Source of the DNA: Microbacterium halotolerans
Lineage (GTDB): Bacteria > Actinomycetota > Actinomycetes > Actinomycetales > Microbacteriaceae
Length of the DNA stretch: 39,572 nucleotides
Direction of reading: 5' to 3'
Assembly: GCF_003569805.1 (NCBI RefSeq)
Contig: NZ_QVLP01000019.1
Location: forward strand, 1-39,572
This document shows, piece after piece, positions 1 to 9,851 of this stretch. The translations under genes were made by a program, and so were the position numbers. Under the pieces are notes generated by a model. That model was not told the origin of the DNA. It made no database searches and saw only the letters and a program-made list of their open reading frames with translations. Every line of letters begins with the position of its first letter. The first letter of the stretch is position 1.

Positions 1-42
1 GAGGCGTGCCCACCCGGTCGCCCGTGCCTGAGTGCGCCTATC

Positions 43-96
43 GCAAGGCGGAGGAGGAAAGGGCACCGAATGTGCCCTGACCGACGACAACGCCGC
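43..96. repeat. 54-bp repeat, left copy, with terminator-like hairpin
   Basis: This 54-bp stretch matches 39482-39535 at 48 of 54 positions, without gaps and in the same orientation. Its core is an inverted repeat, GGGCAC/GTGCCC with a short loop. Read on the minus strand the hairpin is followed by TTTCCTCC, so here, 12 bases past the ddl stop, it could serve as the ddl operon terminator. Conservation extends about 20 bases to each side of the stem, more than a terminator needs. I cannot name the family. Confidence 0.6.
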
Positions 97-107
97 GAGA
101 GGCGTGC

Positions 108-1199
108 TCAGGCGCGGGCGAGGCCCAGCTCGATGAGTTCGGTGATGAGCTGGGCATAGCTCACGCCCGATGCAATCCAGCACTTGGGGTACATCGAGAT
201 CGGCGTGAAGCCCGGCATCGTGTTCGGCTCGTTCACGATGACGTCGCCTGCGTCGGTGAGGAACACGTCGACGCGCGCGAGGCCGCGGCACTCCAGCGCC
301 TCGAACACCCGCGCTCCGAACGCACGGATCTTCGCAGTCTGCTCCTCGGTCAGCGCCGCGGGACACACGACGTCCGCGCCGTCGCCGCCGAGATACTTGC
401 CTTCGAAGTCGTAGAACTCGCGCGTGGTGAGCACGATCTCGCCCGGCAGCGACACACGCGGCTCAGCCCCGTCTCGCCCTTCGAGCACGGCGACCTCGAT
501 CTCGCGGCCGACGATCGCGGTCTCGATGAGCACCTTGTCGTCCTCCGCGAGCGCCACACGCATCGCCTCCGCCAGCTCATTCGGACCGTGTGCCTTCGAG
601 ACGCCGACGCTCGAGCCGGCGCGGGCCGGCTTGACGAACAGCGGATAGCCGAGCGCGTCGGCCTCGGCGCGCACCGTCGCCTCGTCGTTATGCCACCGGT
701 GCCTGCGCACGGTCAGCCACGGCGTGACGGGAATTCCCGCAGCCTGCAGCACGACCTTGGTGACGTCCTTGTCCATGCCGATCGCGGAATCGATCACACC
801 GCCGCCCGCGTACGGGATCTCCAGAGTGTCGAAGAAGCCCTGGATCGTGCCGTCCTCACCGTGCACTCCGTGCAGGATCGGCAGCACGACGTCGACGGTG
901 CCCAACGACGTCACGGTGCCGTCCTCGAGCAGTGCGCGCAGCTCGCGCCCCGATCCCGGCAGAGGCCAGAGCACGCGGGTGCCGTTGTCGACGACCTCGG
1001 GGAGCTTGTCCGCATCGAGCGCGAAACGCGCCGGATCGTCCTGCTCGAGCACGAAGACTCCGTCGCGCGTGATCCCCACGGGGATCACGTTGAACTTCTC
1101 ACGGTCAATGGCGCCGAGAACTCCCCCCGCCGTTGCGGAAGAGATCGAGTGCTCGCTGGAACGCCCTCCGAAGAGCACCGCCACGGTCGTGCTGGCCAT
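108..1199 (-). CDS. ddl: D-alanine--D-alanine ligase
   Basis: ATP-dependent ligase joining two D-alanines to D-Ala-D-Ala for the peptidoglycan stem peptide; cytosolic. The 363 residues match the usual length. Visible landmarks are an N-terminal VLFGGRSSEHSIS substrate loop, the ATP-grasp segment KPARAGSSVGVSK, and the C-terminal metal and substrate motif NEPNTMPGFTPISMYPK. The ATG start has a good site (GAAGGGA, about 7 bases upstream). The first 95 bases overlap the 3' end of gpsA in another frame, so translation is probably coupled. It is the last gene of the murA-plsC-gpsA-ddl cluster and is followed by a terminator-like hairpin at 43-96. Confidence 0.96.
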   Translation of the reverse strand: MASTTVAVLFGGRSSEHSISSATAGGVLGAIDREKFNVIPVGITRDGVFVLEQDDPARFALDADKLPEVVDNGTRVLWPLPGSGRELRALLEDGTVTSLGTVDVVLPILHGVHGEDGTIQGFFDTLEIPYAGGGVIDSAIGMDKDVTKVVLQAAGIPVTPWLTVRRHRWHNDEATVRAEADALGYPLFVKPARAGSSVGVSKAHGPNELAEAMRVALAEDDKVLIETAIVGREIEVAVLEGRDGAEPRVSLPGEIVLTTREFYDFEGKYLGGDGADVVCPAALTEEQTAKIRAFGARVFEALECRGLARVDVFLTDAGDVIVNEPNTMPGFTPISMYPKCWIASGVSYAQLITELIELGLARA

Positions 1200-2214
1200 C
1201 TTGAGTCCCTTCGCCCTGAGGGGCGTCGTCGTCGTTCGTAAGGTGCGGAGCGATATGCGCCGGTTCCATGTTGCCGTCGAGCACCATCTTCACCTGACGC
1301 GCGATGGGCATGTCAACGCCCTTCGCCTTCGCGAGCTTCAGAACCGGTCCCACCGATCCCAGCCCCTCCGCCGTCTGTTCCATGTGCGCCACGACATCCT
1401 GCAGTGTGTATCCCTGTCCGAGAAGACGCCCCGCCGTGTTGTTGCGACTCAGCGGCGACTGACACGTCGCGATGAGGTCGCCGAGACCCGCCAGGCCCTG
1501 CAGAGTACCGGGCTGCGCGCCGTATGCGACGGCGAAGTCGGTCATCTCGACGAGGCCCCGCGTGATGATCGAGGCCTTGGTGTTCTCGCCGTAGCCGACT
1601 CCGTCGACGATGCCGATCGCCAGCGCGACCAGATTCTTCAGCACGCCGCCGAACTCGGTGCCGATCACGTCGGTGTTCACGAAGGTGCCGAAGTAGCGGT
1701 TCGATGCCGTGCTGGCGATGCGGGTGGCCGTCTCCTCGCTCACGGACGAGATCACGGCGGCAGTCGGCTGTTCGCGCGCGATCTCGAGCGCGAGGTTCGG
1801 CCCGCTCGCGACGGCGATCCTGGCGGGGTCGCAGCCCAGCGTCTCCTCGATCACCTGGCTCATGCGCAGCCCGGTGCGTTTCTCGACGCCCTTCATCAGG
1901 CTGACGACAGGGGCGTCGGAACTCCGGATGATCGGACGCAGCTGCTTCAGCGCCTCGCGCGCCGTCTTGCTCGGCACGGATACGTAGATCTCGTCGGCAT
2001 CGGCGACGGCCCGAGCGAGATCGCTCGTCGCCCGGATGCTGCGCGGCAGATTGACACCGGAGAGGTACTGGGAGTTGCGCTTGGCCTCGTCGATCTCATG
2101 CGCGAGCTCAGGTCGGCGCGCCCACATCGTGACCTGGGCACCGCCGTCTGCGAGGACCTTGCCGAACGTGGTCCCCCAGCTGCCTGCGCCCAGCACGGCA
2201 ACGCGAGTGGTCAC
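1105..2214 (-). CDS. gpsA: NAD(P)-dependent glycerol-3-phosphate dehydrogenase
   Basis: Reduces dihydroxyacetone phosphate to sn-glycerol-3-phosphate, the backbone for phospholipids; cytosolic. The N-terminus has the Rossmann motif VLGAGSWGTTFG; the C-terminal domain carries the substrate lysine region (NLVALAIGIVDG). I chose the GTG at 2214, which makes GTGA with the plsC stop; an in-frame ATG at 2256 lies inside plsC. At 369 residues it is longer than the usual ~335, because a charged Gly/Arg-rich tail of about 40 residues runs into the ddl reading frame. Neighbouring plsC uses glycerol-3-phosphate-derived lipids, which fits the operon. Confidence 0.95.
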   Translation of the reverse strand: MTTRVAVLGAGSWGTTFGKVLADGGAQVTMWARRPELAHEIDEAKRNSQYLSGVNLPRSIRATSDLARAVADADEIYVSVPSKTAREALKQLRPIIRSSDAPVVSLMKGVEKRTGLRMSQVIEETLGCDPARIAVASGPNLALEIAREQPTAAVISSVSEETATRIASTASNRYFGTFVNTDVIGTEFGGVLKNLVALAIGIVDGVGYGENTKASIITRGLVEMTDFAVAYGAQPGTLQGLAGLGDLIATCQSPLSRNNTAGRLLGQGYTLQDVVAHMEQTAEGLGSVGPVLKLAKAKGVDMPIARQVKMVLDGNMEPAHIAPHLTNDDDAPQGEGTQDGQHDRGGALRRAFQRALDLFRNGGGSSRRH

Positions 2215-2972
2215 ATCCGCCCCGTTTCGTCCTGCCCGTGCTTCGTCGGGTCCCATCGCTCCTCGGGCGGCGTCTCGTGCCTCAGCTCCGCCAGCAGCTG
2301 CGTGATGGCGTCCATGACACGACGGGTCGCCTCTTCGATGGCGGCGCGCTCCGCTTTCGGGTCGCGCTCGCCGCTTGGCTGCAGGTCGGACAGGTCGATC
2401 GGATCACCGACGAGGACCGTGACGCGGCGACGCGGCGGAAAGAGGCGCAGCCGACCGTAGCGCGGCATGAACTGCTGCTCCCCCCAGTGCGCGACCGGAA
2501 CGACGGGGAGCCCACCCGCCATGGCGATCCGGACCGCGCCGGACTTGCCGCGCATCGGCCACAGGTCGGGGTCGCGCGTGAGCGTTCCTTCGGGATAGAC
2601 GATGACGCCCGTGGCGTTCTTGACCAGTATCTCCGCCTGCTTCAGCGCCTCGGCACCGCGACCGCCTCTGGCGACGGGAATCATCTTCGTCGCTCGCATG
2701 GCCGCGCCGAGCACGGGAATCCGGAACAGGCTCTCCTTCGCCAGAAAACGCGGTGCGCGCCCCAGCCGCCACGTCGCGACGGCGACCGTGAGCGGGTCGA
2801 TCTCGCTGTGATGGTTGGGGGCCAGCACGTACGCGCCCTCTCGTGGCAGCTTCTCTCCGCCCCGGATCTCTATCTTCGCCATCCAGCCGACCACCGGGAC
2901 GACGAGCGCAGCGAGCAGCCAGAAGATGCTCGGGCGCGATTTCTCGCGGGATGCGCGGAGGGCGCGGGCCAT
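2211..2972 (-). CDS. PlsC-type 1-acylglycerol-3-phosphate acyltransferase
   Basis: Lysophosphatidic acid acyltransferase family, making phosphatidic acid at the inner face of the membrane. The catalytic HX4D motif is clear (NHHSEID), as is the phosphate-binding PEGTLTRD block. A hydrophobic N-terminal helix (IFWLLAALVVPVVGW) should anchor it. The 253-residue length is normal. The gene starts 3 bases after murA stops and its TGA overlaps the gpsA GTG, so the four genes are probably one transcript. Exact acyl specificity cannot be read from sequence; some actinobacterial relatives acylate other lipid acceptors. Confidence 0.92.
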   Translation of the reverse strand: MARALRASREKSRPSIFWLLAALVVPVVGWMAKIEIRGGEKLPREGAYVLAPNHHSEIDPLTVAVATWRLGRAPRFLAKESLFRIPVLGAAMRATKMIPVARGGRGAEALKQAEILVKNATGVIVYPEGTLTRDPDLWPMRGKSGAVRIAMAGGLPVVPVAHWGEQQFMPRYGRLRLFPPRRRVTVLVGDPIDLSDLQPSGERDPKAERAAIEEATRRVMDAITQLLAELRHETPPEERWDPTKHGQDETGRM

Positions 2973-2975
2973 GCT

Positions 2976-4337
2976 TCAGCCCACGACGTCGAAGTCGGCG
3001 CCCAGCGCGGTCAGCTTGTCGAGGAACTTCTCGTAGCCGCGGCTGATCAGCTTGATGCCCGTCACACGCGACGTGCCCTGCGCTGCCAGCGCCGCGATGA
3101 CGTGGCTGTAGCCTCCGCGCAGGTCGGGAACGACCATGTCGATGCCCTTCAGCGGCGTCGGGCCGCTGATCACGGCCGCCTGCTCGAGCGGACGGCGCGC
3201 GACGCGGCGCTCGGCGGCGTCGATTCCGTCCTTGTGCACGACGATGTCTGCGCCCATGCGCACGAGCGCATCGGTGAAGCCGAAGCGGTTCTCGTACACG
3301 GTCTCGTGCACGACGGACGTGCCCTCGGCCTGGGTCAGCGCGACGATGAGCGGCTGCTGCCAGTCGGTCATGAAGCCGGGGTGCACGTCGGTCTCGACCA
3401 TCACGGCCTTGAGCGGGTTCTCCCCCCGTCGGAAGGTGATGCCGTCGTCGGTGATGTCGAAGTCCCCGCCGACCTTGCGGAAGACGTTGAGGAACGTCAG
3501 CAGCTCGTACTGACGGGCGCCCTTGACGAAGATCTCGCCATCGGTGACGAGCGCGGCACAGGCCCACGACACGGCCTCGTTACGGTCGAAGAGGCTGCGG
3601 TGGTCGTAGCCGGTGAGCTCCTCGACGCCCTCGATGAAGATGACGCGGTTCGGCTCGTACGAGATGATGGCGCCCATCTTCTGCAGCACGCCGATGAGGT
3701 CCATGATCTCGGGCTCGATCGCTGCACCGCGCAGCTCCGTCACGCCCTTCGCCCTCACGGCCGTGAGCAGCACCTGCTCCGTTGCCCCGACGCTCGGGTA
3801 CGGCAGCTCGATGCTGGCGCCGTGCAGGCCGTCCGGTGCAGACAGCCGGATGCCGTTGGGCTGCTTGTCGACGACCGCGCCGAAGTTGCGCAGCGCATCC
3901 AGGTGGAAGTCGATCGGGCGGTCGCCGATCCGGCATCCGCCGAGATCCGGGATGAACGCCTGTCCGAGCAGGTGCAGCAGCGGACCGCAGAACAGGATCG
4001 GAATGCGGCTCGAACCCGAGTGCGCGTCGATCTCCTCGAACCCGGCCGACTCGGCACCTGCGGGGTCGAGCACGAGAGAGGCTTCCTCCTCGCCGTCGGT
4101 GACGCTGACGCCGTGCACCTCGAGAAGCGAGCGCACGACCTCGACGTCGCGGATCGAAGGAACGTCGCGAAGCGTGCTGGGCGTGCTTCCGAGGAGCGAG
4201 GCGACCATGGCCTTCGTCGCCAGGTTCTTCGCCCCGCGGACATCGACCTGACCGCGCAGGGGTCGCCCGCCGCGGATTTCGATGGTGTCAACGGATGGGT
4301 TCTGGAGGGTTGTGCCCGTGGTACCCAGAAGCGTCAT
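2976..4337 (-). CDS. murA: UDP-N-acetylglucosamine 1-carboxyvinyltransferase
   Basis: First committed step of peptidoglycan synthesis: transfers enolpyruvate from PEP to UDP-GlcNAc. The 453-residue protein has the typical start (IEIRGGRPLRGQVDVRGAKN with the conserved Lys-Asn) and the active-site loop GGCRIGDRPID. The catalytic cysteine, the residue attacked by fosfomycin, is therefore present; some actinobacteria such as mycobacteria carry Asp there. ATG at 4337 has GTGAGG about 7 bases upstream. It is first in the murA-plsC-gpsA-ddl cluster; the 86 bases to leuD could hold its promoter. Confidence 0.95.
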   Translation of the reverse strand: MTLLGTTGTTLQNPSVDTIEIRGGRPLRGQVDVRGAKNLATKAMVASLLGSTPSTLRDVPSIRDVEVVRSLLEVHGVSVTDGEEEASLVLDPAGAESAGFEEIDAHSGSSRIPILFCGPLLHLLGQAFIPDLGGCRIGDRPIDFHLDALRNFGAVVDKQPNGIRLSAPDGLHGASIELPYPSVGATEQVLLTAVRAKGVTELRGAAIEPEIMDLIGVLQKMGAIISYEPNRVIFIEGVEELTGYDHRSLFDRNEAVSWACAALVTDGEIFVKGARQYELLTFLNVFRKVGGDFDITDDGITFRRGENPLKAVMVETDVHPGFMTDWQQPLIVALTQAEGTSVVHETVYENRFGFTDALVRMGADIVVHKDGIDAAERRVARRPLEQAAVISGPTPLKGIDMVVPDLRGGYSHVIAALAAQGTSRVTGIKLISRGYEKFLDKLTALGADFDVVG

Positions 4338-4360
4338 TTATTGGCCTCACTTCGTCACGA

Positions 4361-4376
4361 CGGCGGTGAACCGCCG
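4361..4376 (-). terminator. Possible hairpin after leuD
   Basis: A perfect 7-bp inverted repeat (CGGCGGT, 2-base loop, ACCGCCG) lies about 48 bases past the leuD stop and before murA. On the minus strand no T-run follows, so it is a weak terminator or only an mRNA-end structure. Confidence 0.35.
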
Positions 4377-4423
4377 ATAGGAGCCGGCTGCCCCCAACAG
4401 TCGGAGCGATTGCGCTCCCCGGC

Positions 4424-5020
4424 TCACTGGACCGGCAAGGTCCGTGGCCGCCACGATTCGCGGCGGGCCTCGAACCGCTCGATGTCGTCCGCCTCACGCA
4501 ACGTGAGGCCGATGTCGTCGAGCCCTTCGAGGAGCCTCCACCTAGTGTAATCGTCGATCTCGAAGCCGGCCGTGAAGTCACCGAGTGTCACGGTGCGGTC
4601 CTCGAGGCTCACTGTGACCCGGGCACCGGGGTTCGCGTCGATCCTGCGCCAGAGCTCTTCTTTGGTCTCCTCGGAGATCACTCCGGCGACGAGCCCCTGC
4701 TTGCCGGAGTTCCCGCGGAAGATGTCGGCGAACTTCGGCGAAAGTACGACTTTGAAGCCGAAATCACGCAGCGCCCATACGGCGTGCTCCCGGCTCGAGC
4801 CCGTGCCGAAGTCGTTGCCTGCGACGAGCACCGAAGCGCCCTGGAAGGCGGGCTGGTTCAGCACGAAGTCCTCGTCCTGACGCCAGCTGTAGAACAGCGC
4901 GTCGTCGAAGCCCGTCTTCGTGACGCGCTTGAGGAACACCGCGGGGATGATCTGGTCGGTGTCGACGTTCGATCGCTTCAGCGGCGCGGCTATGCCGGTG
5001 TGGGTGGTGAATGCTTCCAT
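4424..5020 (-). CDS. leuD: 3-isopropylmalate dehydratase, small subunit
   Basis: Swivel-domain subunit of isopropylmalate isomerase, which converts 2- to 3-isopropylmalate in leucine synthesis with LeuC. The diagnostic motif [17 protein letters not shown] is present, as is the N-terminal substrate segment [17 protein letters not shown]. The 198 residues match the family. It starts 4 bases after the leuC stop, so the subunits are probably co-translated under the leader upstream of leuC. Confidence 0.96.
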   Translation of the reverse strand: MEAFTTHTGIAAPLKRSNVDTDQIIPAVFLKRVTKTGFDDALFYSWRQDEDFVLNQPAFQGASVLVAGNDFGTGSSREHAVWALRDFGFKVVLSPKFADIFRGNSGKQGLVAGVISEETKEELWRRIDANPGARVTVSLEDRTVTLGDFTAGFEIDDYTRWRLLEGLDDIGLTLREADDIERFEARRESWRPRTLPVQ

Positions 5021-5024
5021 GGCT

Positions 5025-6500
<1,476 letters not shown>

Positions 6501-6518
6501 CGCTAGCAAGTCCTAAAG

Positions 6519-6586
6519 TCTCGTCAGGTGAGCGGGCGTGAGAAGACTCCGCGACGAGATGGCCCTAGAACGTCGACCCGTCGCGG
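6519..6586 (-). promoter_or_regulatory. Putative leu attenuator: alternative RNA stems
   Basis: Read on the minus strand, three segments compete. Segment A, CCGCGACG (6579-6586), lies inside the leader peptide just after its Leu codons. Segment B (6549-6559) contains CGTCGCGG, which pairs perfectly with A over 8 bp, and TCTCGTC, which pairs perfectly with segment C, GACGAGA (6519-6525), over 7 bp. The two pairings share bases of B, so they exclude each other. C lies just before the leuC ribosome site, so the B:C stem could act as a weak terminator or hide that site. A ribosome stalled on the Leu codons would cover A. The structure is seen; the mechanism is inferred. Confidence 0.65.
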
Positions 6587-6603
6587 CGACTAAGAAGAAG
6601 CAT
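6565..6603 (-). CDS. leuL: Leucine leader peptide
   Basis: A 13-codon ORF, ATG CTT CTT CTT AGT ... TAG, encoding MLLLSRRDGSTF. It has three consecutive Leu codons, all CTT, which is rare in this GC-rich genome where CTC and CTG dominate. It lies between a candidate -10 box (6619-6624) and leuC. GGAG sits about 11 bases before the ATG. Clustered rare codons for the amino acid the operon makes, followed by competing stems, are the hallmark of ribosome-mediated attenuation. Confidence 0.7.
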   Translation of the reverse strand: MLLLSRRDGSTF

Positions 6604-6618
6604 CGCTCGCACCGCTCC

Positions 6619-6664
6619 AGGATAGCACTCTGCCACCCGCACTCGCTCTGCGTGCGCAGAGTGC
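6619..6664 (-). promoter_or_regulatory. leu promoter region with nested inverted repeats
   Basis: A TATCCT -10-like hexamer (6619-6624, minus strand) sits about 16 bases before the leader ATG. Directly upstream is a perfect 9-bp inverted repeat, GCACTCTGC (6625-6633) with GCAGAGTGC (6656-6664). Inside it is a second palindrome, CTCTGCG/CGCAGAG (6646-6661). The repeats cover the -35 region and look like an operator. In related actinobacteria leuCD is controlled by an IclR-type regulator (LtbR/NdgR); that this is its site is only an inference. Confidence 0.5.
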
Positions 6665-6756
6665 CAGGTCGGCGCCGAGCCGAGGGCCCGCCTGCTTGGC
6701 AGATTCACGCAGGCGGACCGCGGACTCATCCGGTTGCCGCCGCCCGGCCCGAGCGA

Positions 6757-7764
6757 TCAGCGATCAGCGTTCTCGACGGCCGCCCGCTTCTTGGTGTCGC
6801 GCGCGTTGGCGACCAGGCTCAGGACTGTGGAGACGATCATCGACGCGAGGATGACGCCGAGGGACACCCAGTTGTTGATGTCGGGAGCCCATTCGATGTG
6901 CTCGCCTCCGTTGATGAACGGCAGCTCGTTCTCGTGCATCGCGTGCAGGATGAGCTTGACGCCGATAAAGCCCAGGATGAAGGCCACCCCATAGTGGAGG
7001 TAGCGCAGCTTGTCGAGCATGTCGCCCATCAGGAAGAACAGCTGGCGCAGCCCCATCAGAGCGAACAGGTTCGCCGTGAACACGATGAAGGTGTTCGTGG
7101 TGATCGACAGGATCGCCGGGACGGAATCGATCGCGAACATCAGGTCGGTCATGCCGATCGCGACGAACACGATGAGCATCGGCGTCCAGATCTTCTTGCC
7201 GTCCTTCACGGTGCGCAGCTTCGATCCGTCGTACTCGTCGCTGACGTTCATGAAGCGGCGCAGCACCCGCAGGATGAAGTTCTCGGTGTTCGCCTCGTCC
7301 TGGTGCGAGTCGGGCAGCGACTGCCTGATGGCCGTGTAGATGAGGAACACGCCGAACAGGTAGAAGATCGGGCTGAGTGCGTTGGCCGCAGCGCCCAGGA
7401 CGACGATGAAGATCGCACGCAGGATCAGCGCGATGATGATGCCCACCATCAGCACCTCCTGCTGGTACCGCCGTGGCACCGAGAACTGCGTCATCAGCAG
7501 CACGAAGACGAAGAGATTGTCGATCGACAGGCTGTACTCCATCGCCCAGCCGATGACGAAGTCGCGCGATGCCTCACCGCCGGCGACGAATAGCAGGACG
7601 AGGGCGAACAGCAGAGCAAGCGACACGTAGAAGGTGACCCAGAGCGCCGATTCCTTCGTGGAGGGAATGTGCGGACGCTTCAGGATCAGAGCGAGATCGC
7701 CGAGAAGGATGAGAGTGAGAACGACCAGAGAGGTGATCTCGAACCAGACAGGGATGTCCAACAA
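6757..7764 (-). CDS. TerC-family membrane protein, probable Mn2+ exporter
   Basis: Polytopic inner-membrane protein of 335 residues. Characteristic acidic intramembrane motifs are EYSLSIDNLFVF in the first half and MFAIDSVPAI in the second. About eight hydrophobic segments are visible, with a hydrophilic loop (DSHQDEANTEN to DGKKIWTP) in the middle. I chose the TTG at 7764, which has GAAAGG 8 bases upstream and gives the usual start LDIPVWFEITSLVVL; upstream in-frame ATGs fall in the riboswitch. TerC relatives in Bacillus (YkoY, YceF) handle manganese, and the yybP-ykoY-type leader in front supports manganese export here. Confidence 0.9.
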   Translation of the reverse strand: MLDIPVWFEITSLVVLTLILLGDLALILKRPHIPSTKESALWVTFYVSLALLFALVLLFVAGGEASRDFVIGWAMEYSLSIDNLFVFVLLMTQFSVPRRYQQEVLMVGIIIALILRAIFIVVLGAAANALSPIFYLFGVFLIYTAIRQSLPDSHQDEANTENFILRVLRRFMNVSDEYDGSKLRTVKDGKKIWTPMLIVFVAIGMTDLMFAIDSVPAILSITTNTFIVFTANLFALMGLRQLFFLMGDMLDKLRYLHYGVAFILGFIGVKLILHAMHENELPFINGGEHIEWAPDINNWVSLGVILASMIVSTVLSLVANARDTKKRAAVENADR

Positions 7765-7794
7765 GGGCTGTGCCTTTCGGATGATGGGGTGACC

Positions 7795-7905
7795 AGGATC
7801 CGAAAGTCTCTCCCCCGCCGAAGCGGTGCGCACCCGGAGCCCTTGACCGGGCACGTGATGACGAGCGCGCGTTTGCGGGATACTCCCTCTCGCTCCCCCA
7901 CTCTA
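7795..7905 (-). ncRNA. yybP-ykoY-type manganese riboswitch
   Basis: On the minus strand three blocks in order match this class: GGGAGTATCCC (7877-7887), GTCATCACGTGCC (7850-7862) and GGGGGAGAGACTTTCGG (7800-7816). These fit the 5' GGGGAGUA-type strand, the L1 metal-binding loop and the L3 loop. The leader ends about 30 bases before the TerC start codon. Known members bind Mn2+ and switch on exporters. The call rests on motif recall, without a covariance-model score; boundaries are approximate. Confidence 0.75.
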
Positions 7906-8163
7906 CCCGGTGACCGAGGCCGCGCCGCTCAGGTGCGGCCAATCGGCGCCGAACCCGCAGGGAGACGCCGATTCCGGGCACCGGAACGCGGGCTGACGGC
8001 CAGAAAGGGCGGCGGAGACTCGTCCTGGCTGGATGGCTCCGGATGGGCGATGACCGCGGTGTGATGCTGCGCATCCGACGGCTCGATGTTCTTCGCGTGC
8101 GAGATCCGCGCGTCCCGCCGGATCACGAGTGCTCCACGGCATGATCCGTCCTCTCCGCGGCCG

Positions 8164-8192
8164 CGGTGGGGCAGTATGACACCGCCCCACCG
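8164..8192 (-). terminator. Terminator after the hydrolase gene
   Basis: Perfect 9-bp inverted repeat (CGGTGGGGC/GCCCCACCG, 11-base loop) starting 10 bases past the hydrolase stop. No T-run is obvious, as is common in actinobacteria. The rest of 7906-8201 shows no gene and should hold the promoter of the terC leader. Confidence 0.6.
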
Positions 8193-8201
8193 GGATCCGC
8201 A

Positions 8202-9128
<927 letters not shown>

Positions 9129-9250
9129 TCAACCGGGTTCGTGATCGCACCGGCATCGAACACCGGTTCGCGGGGCGCCCCGTGTCGTTCTCCAACGAGA
9201 TCTCATCTCGTCGACTGCCGTCCCCGCCGATTCGACCCCTACCCGGGTGA

Positions 9251-9535
9251 GCACGGATCCGACTCCACATCGCCCGCGCCGTCGACGGTGGCGAAGACCG
9301 CTGCAAGGCGCTCAGGCTCGGCTGTTCTCTCGGGGTCGCCGGAACCGGCTGTGCGCGCGGGTCTAGGGCGCTCCTGAGCGAGGAGGGTGCTCGCGCGTTC
9401 CGAGCCAGTGCACTCCCCCACCTGCAGGCGATCAGAGAAGAGTTCGTCGACGCGTTCACCTCCGAGCAGCTGAGCCACGTCGGCGAGGCTTCTGCGGCCA
9501 TGCGCGATCACCTCGGCCTGAACTCGTCTCCCTGA
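9251..9535 (+). pseudogene. MarR-family regulator remnant, 5' end lost
   Basis: One frame stays open from just after a TGA at 9248 to a TGA at 9533 and has no start codon or ribosome site. Its last ~55 residues (LLSEEGARAFRASALPHLQ, then EEFVDAFTSEQLSHVGEASA, to DHLGLNSSP) resemble the wing-to-C-terminal helix of MarR proteins, where LTxEG, then a long helix, then SPEQL are typical. The part before it (RLHIARAVDGGED) weakly resembles the recognition helix. The DNA-binding N-terminus is missing. MarR genes often lie divergent to such hydrolases, so this looks like a decayed local regulator. Confidence 0.45.
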
Positions 9536-9851
9536 TCCTCTGCGACGAGAAGCTCTGCCGCTCCGGTGCCAGATCTGGTCGGCTCCGCCGTCGACGTGGA
9601 CGTCGGACCCGCCGATAGCCTCTCTGCGGCTAATCCGAAAAGAGCCCGGTTCCGAGGAACCGGGCTCTTGAAAGTGAGGGTCGCATCCCGTCGATGCAGC
9701 TCGGCGACCGCATCCTGGTGCCACGCCAGTGGGTTCAGTCGTTCGGCAAAGCACCCGAATGAGAGAGTTGCCTTCAGTCGCGTATCACAACGGCGAAGAA
9801 ACCGTTGACACTGCGCGACCGGGTTGTTCGCCGCCGCCCCGAAAAGGTGCC
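9536..9851. other. Gene-poor stretch near the island's left edge
   Basis: Apart from the strong terminator at 9640-9669 I see no gene, tRNA or convincing repeat here. The island's left junction probably lies in or near this stretch. I found no copy of the tRNA-Glu 3' end that would mark it. Confidence 0.4.
9640..9669. terminator. Strong bidirectional terminator
   Basis: Perfect 14-bp inverted repeat, AAGAGCCCGGTTCC with GGAACCGGGCTCTT around a GA centre. A-rich bases lie on the left and CTCTTG on the right, so it can work on both strands. Confidence 0.8.

Noticed and set aside
588..2460. Long plus-strand open frames opposite ddl, gpsA and plsC
   Set aside because: They are Arg/His-rich antisense shadows of well-recognised genes, a common effect of high GC.
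9239..9754. Minus-strand open frame of 171 residues
   Set aside because: Composition is shadow-like, it runs through the terminator at 9640-9669 and has no ribosome site.
9680..9850. Left attachment site as a copy of the tRNA-Glu 3' end
   Set aside because: TGGTGCCACGCCAGTGGG near 9719 only loosely resembles the tRNA end; mismatches are too many for an att core.
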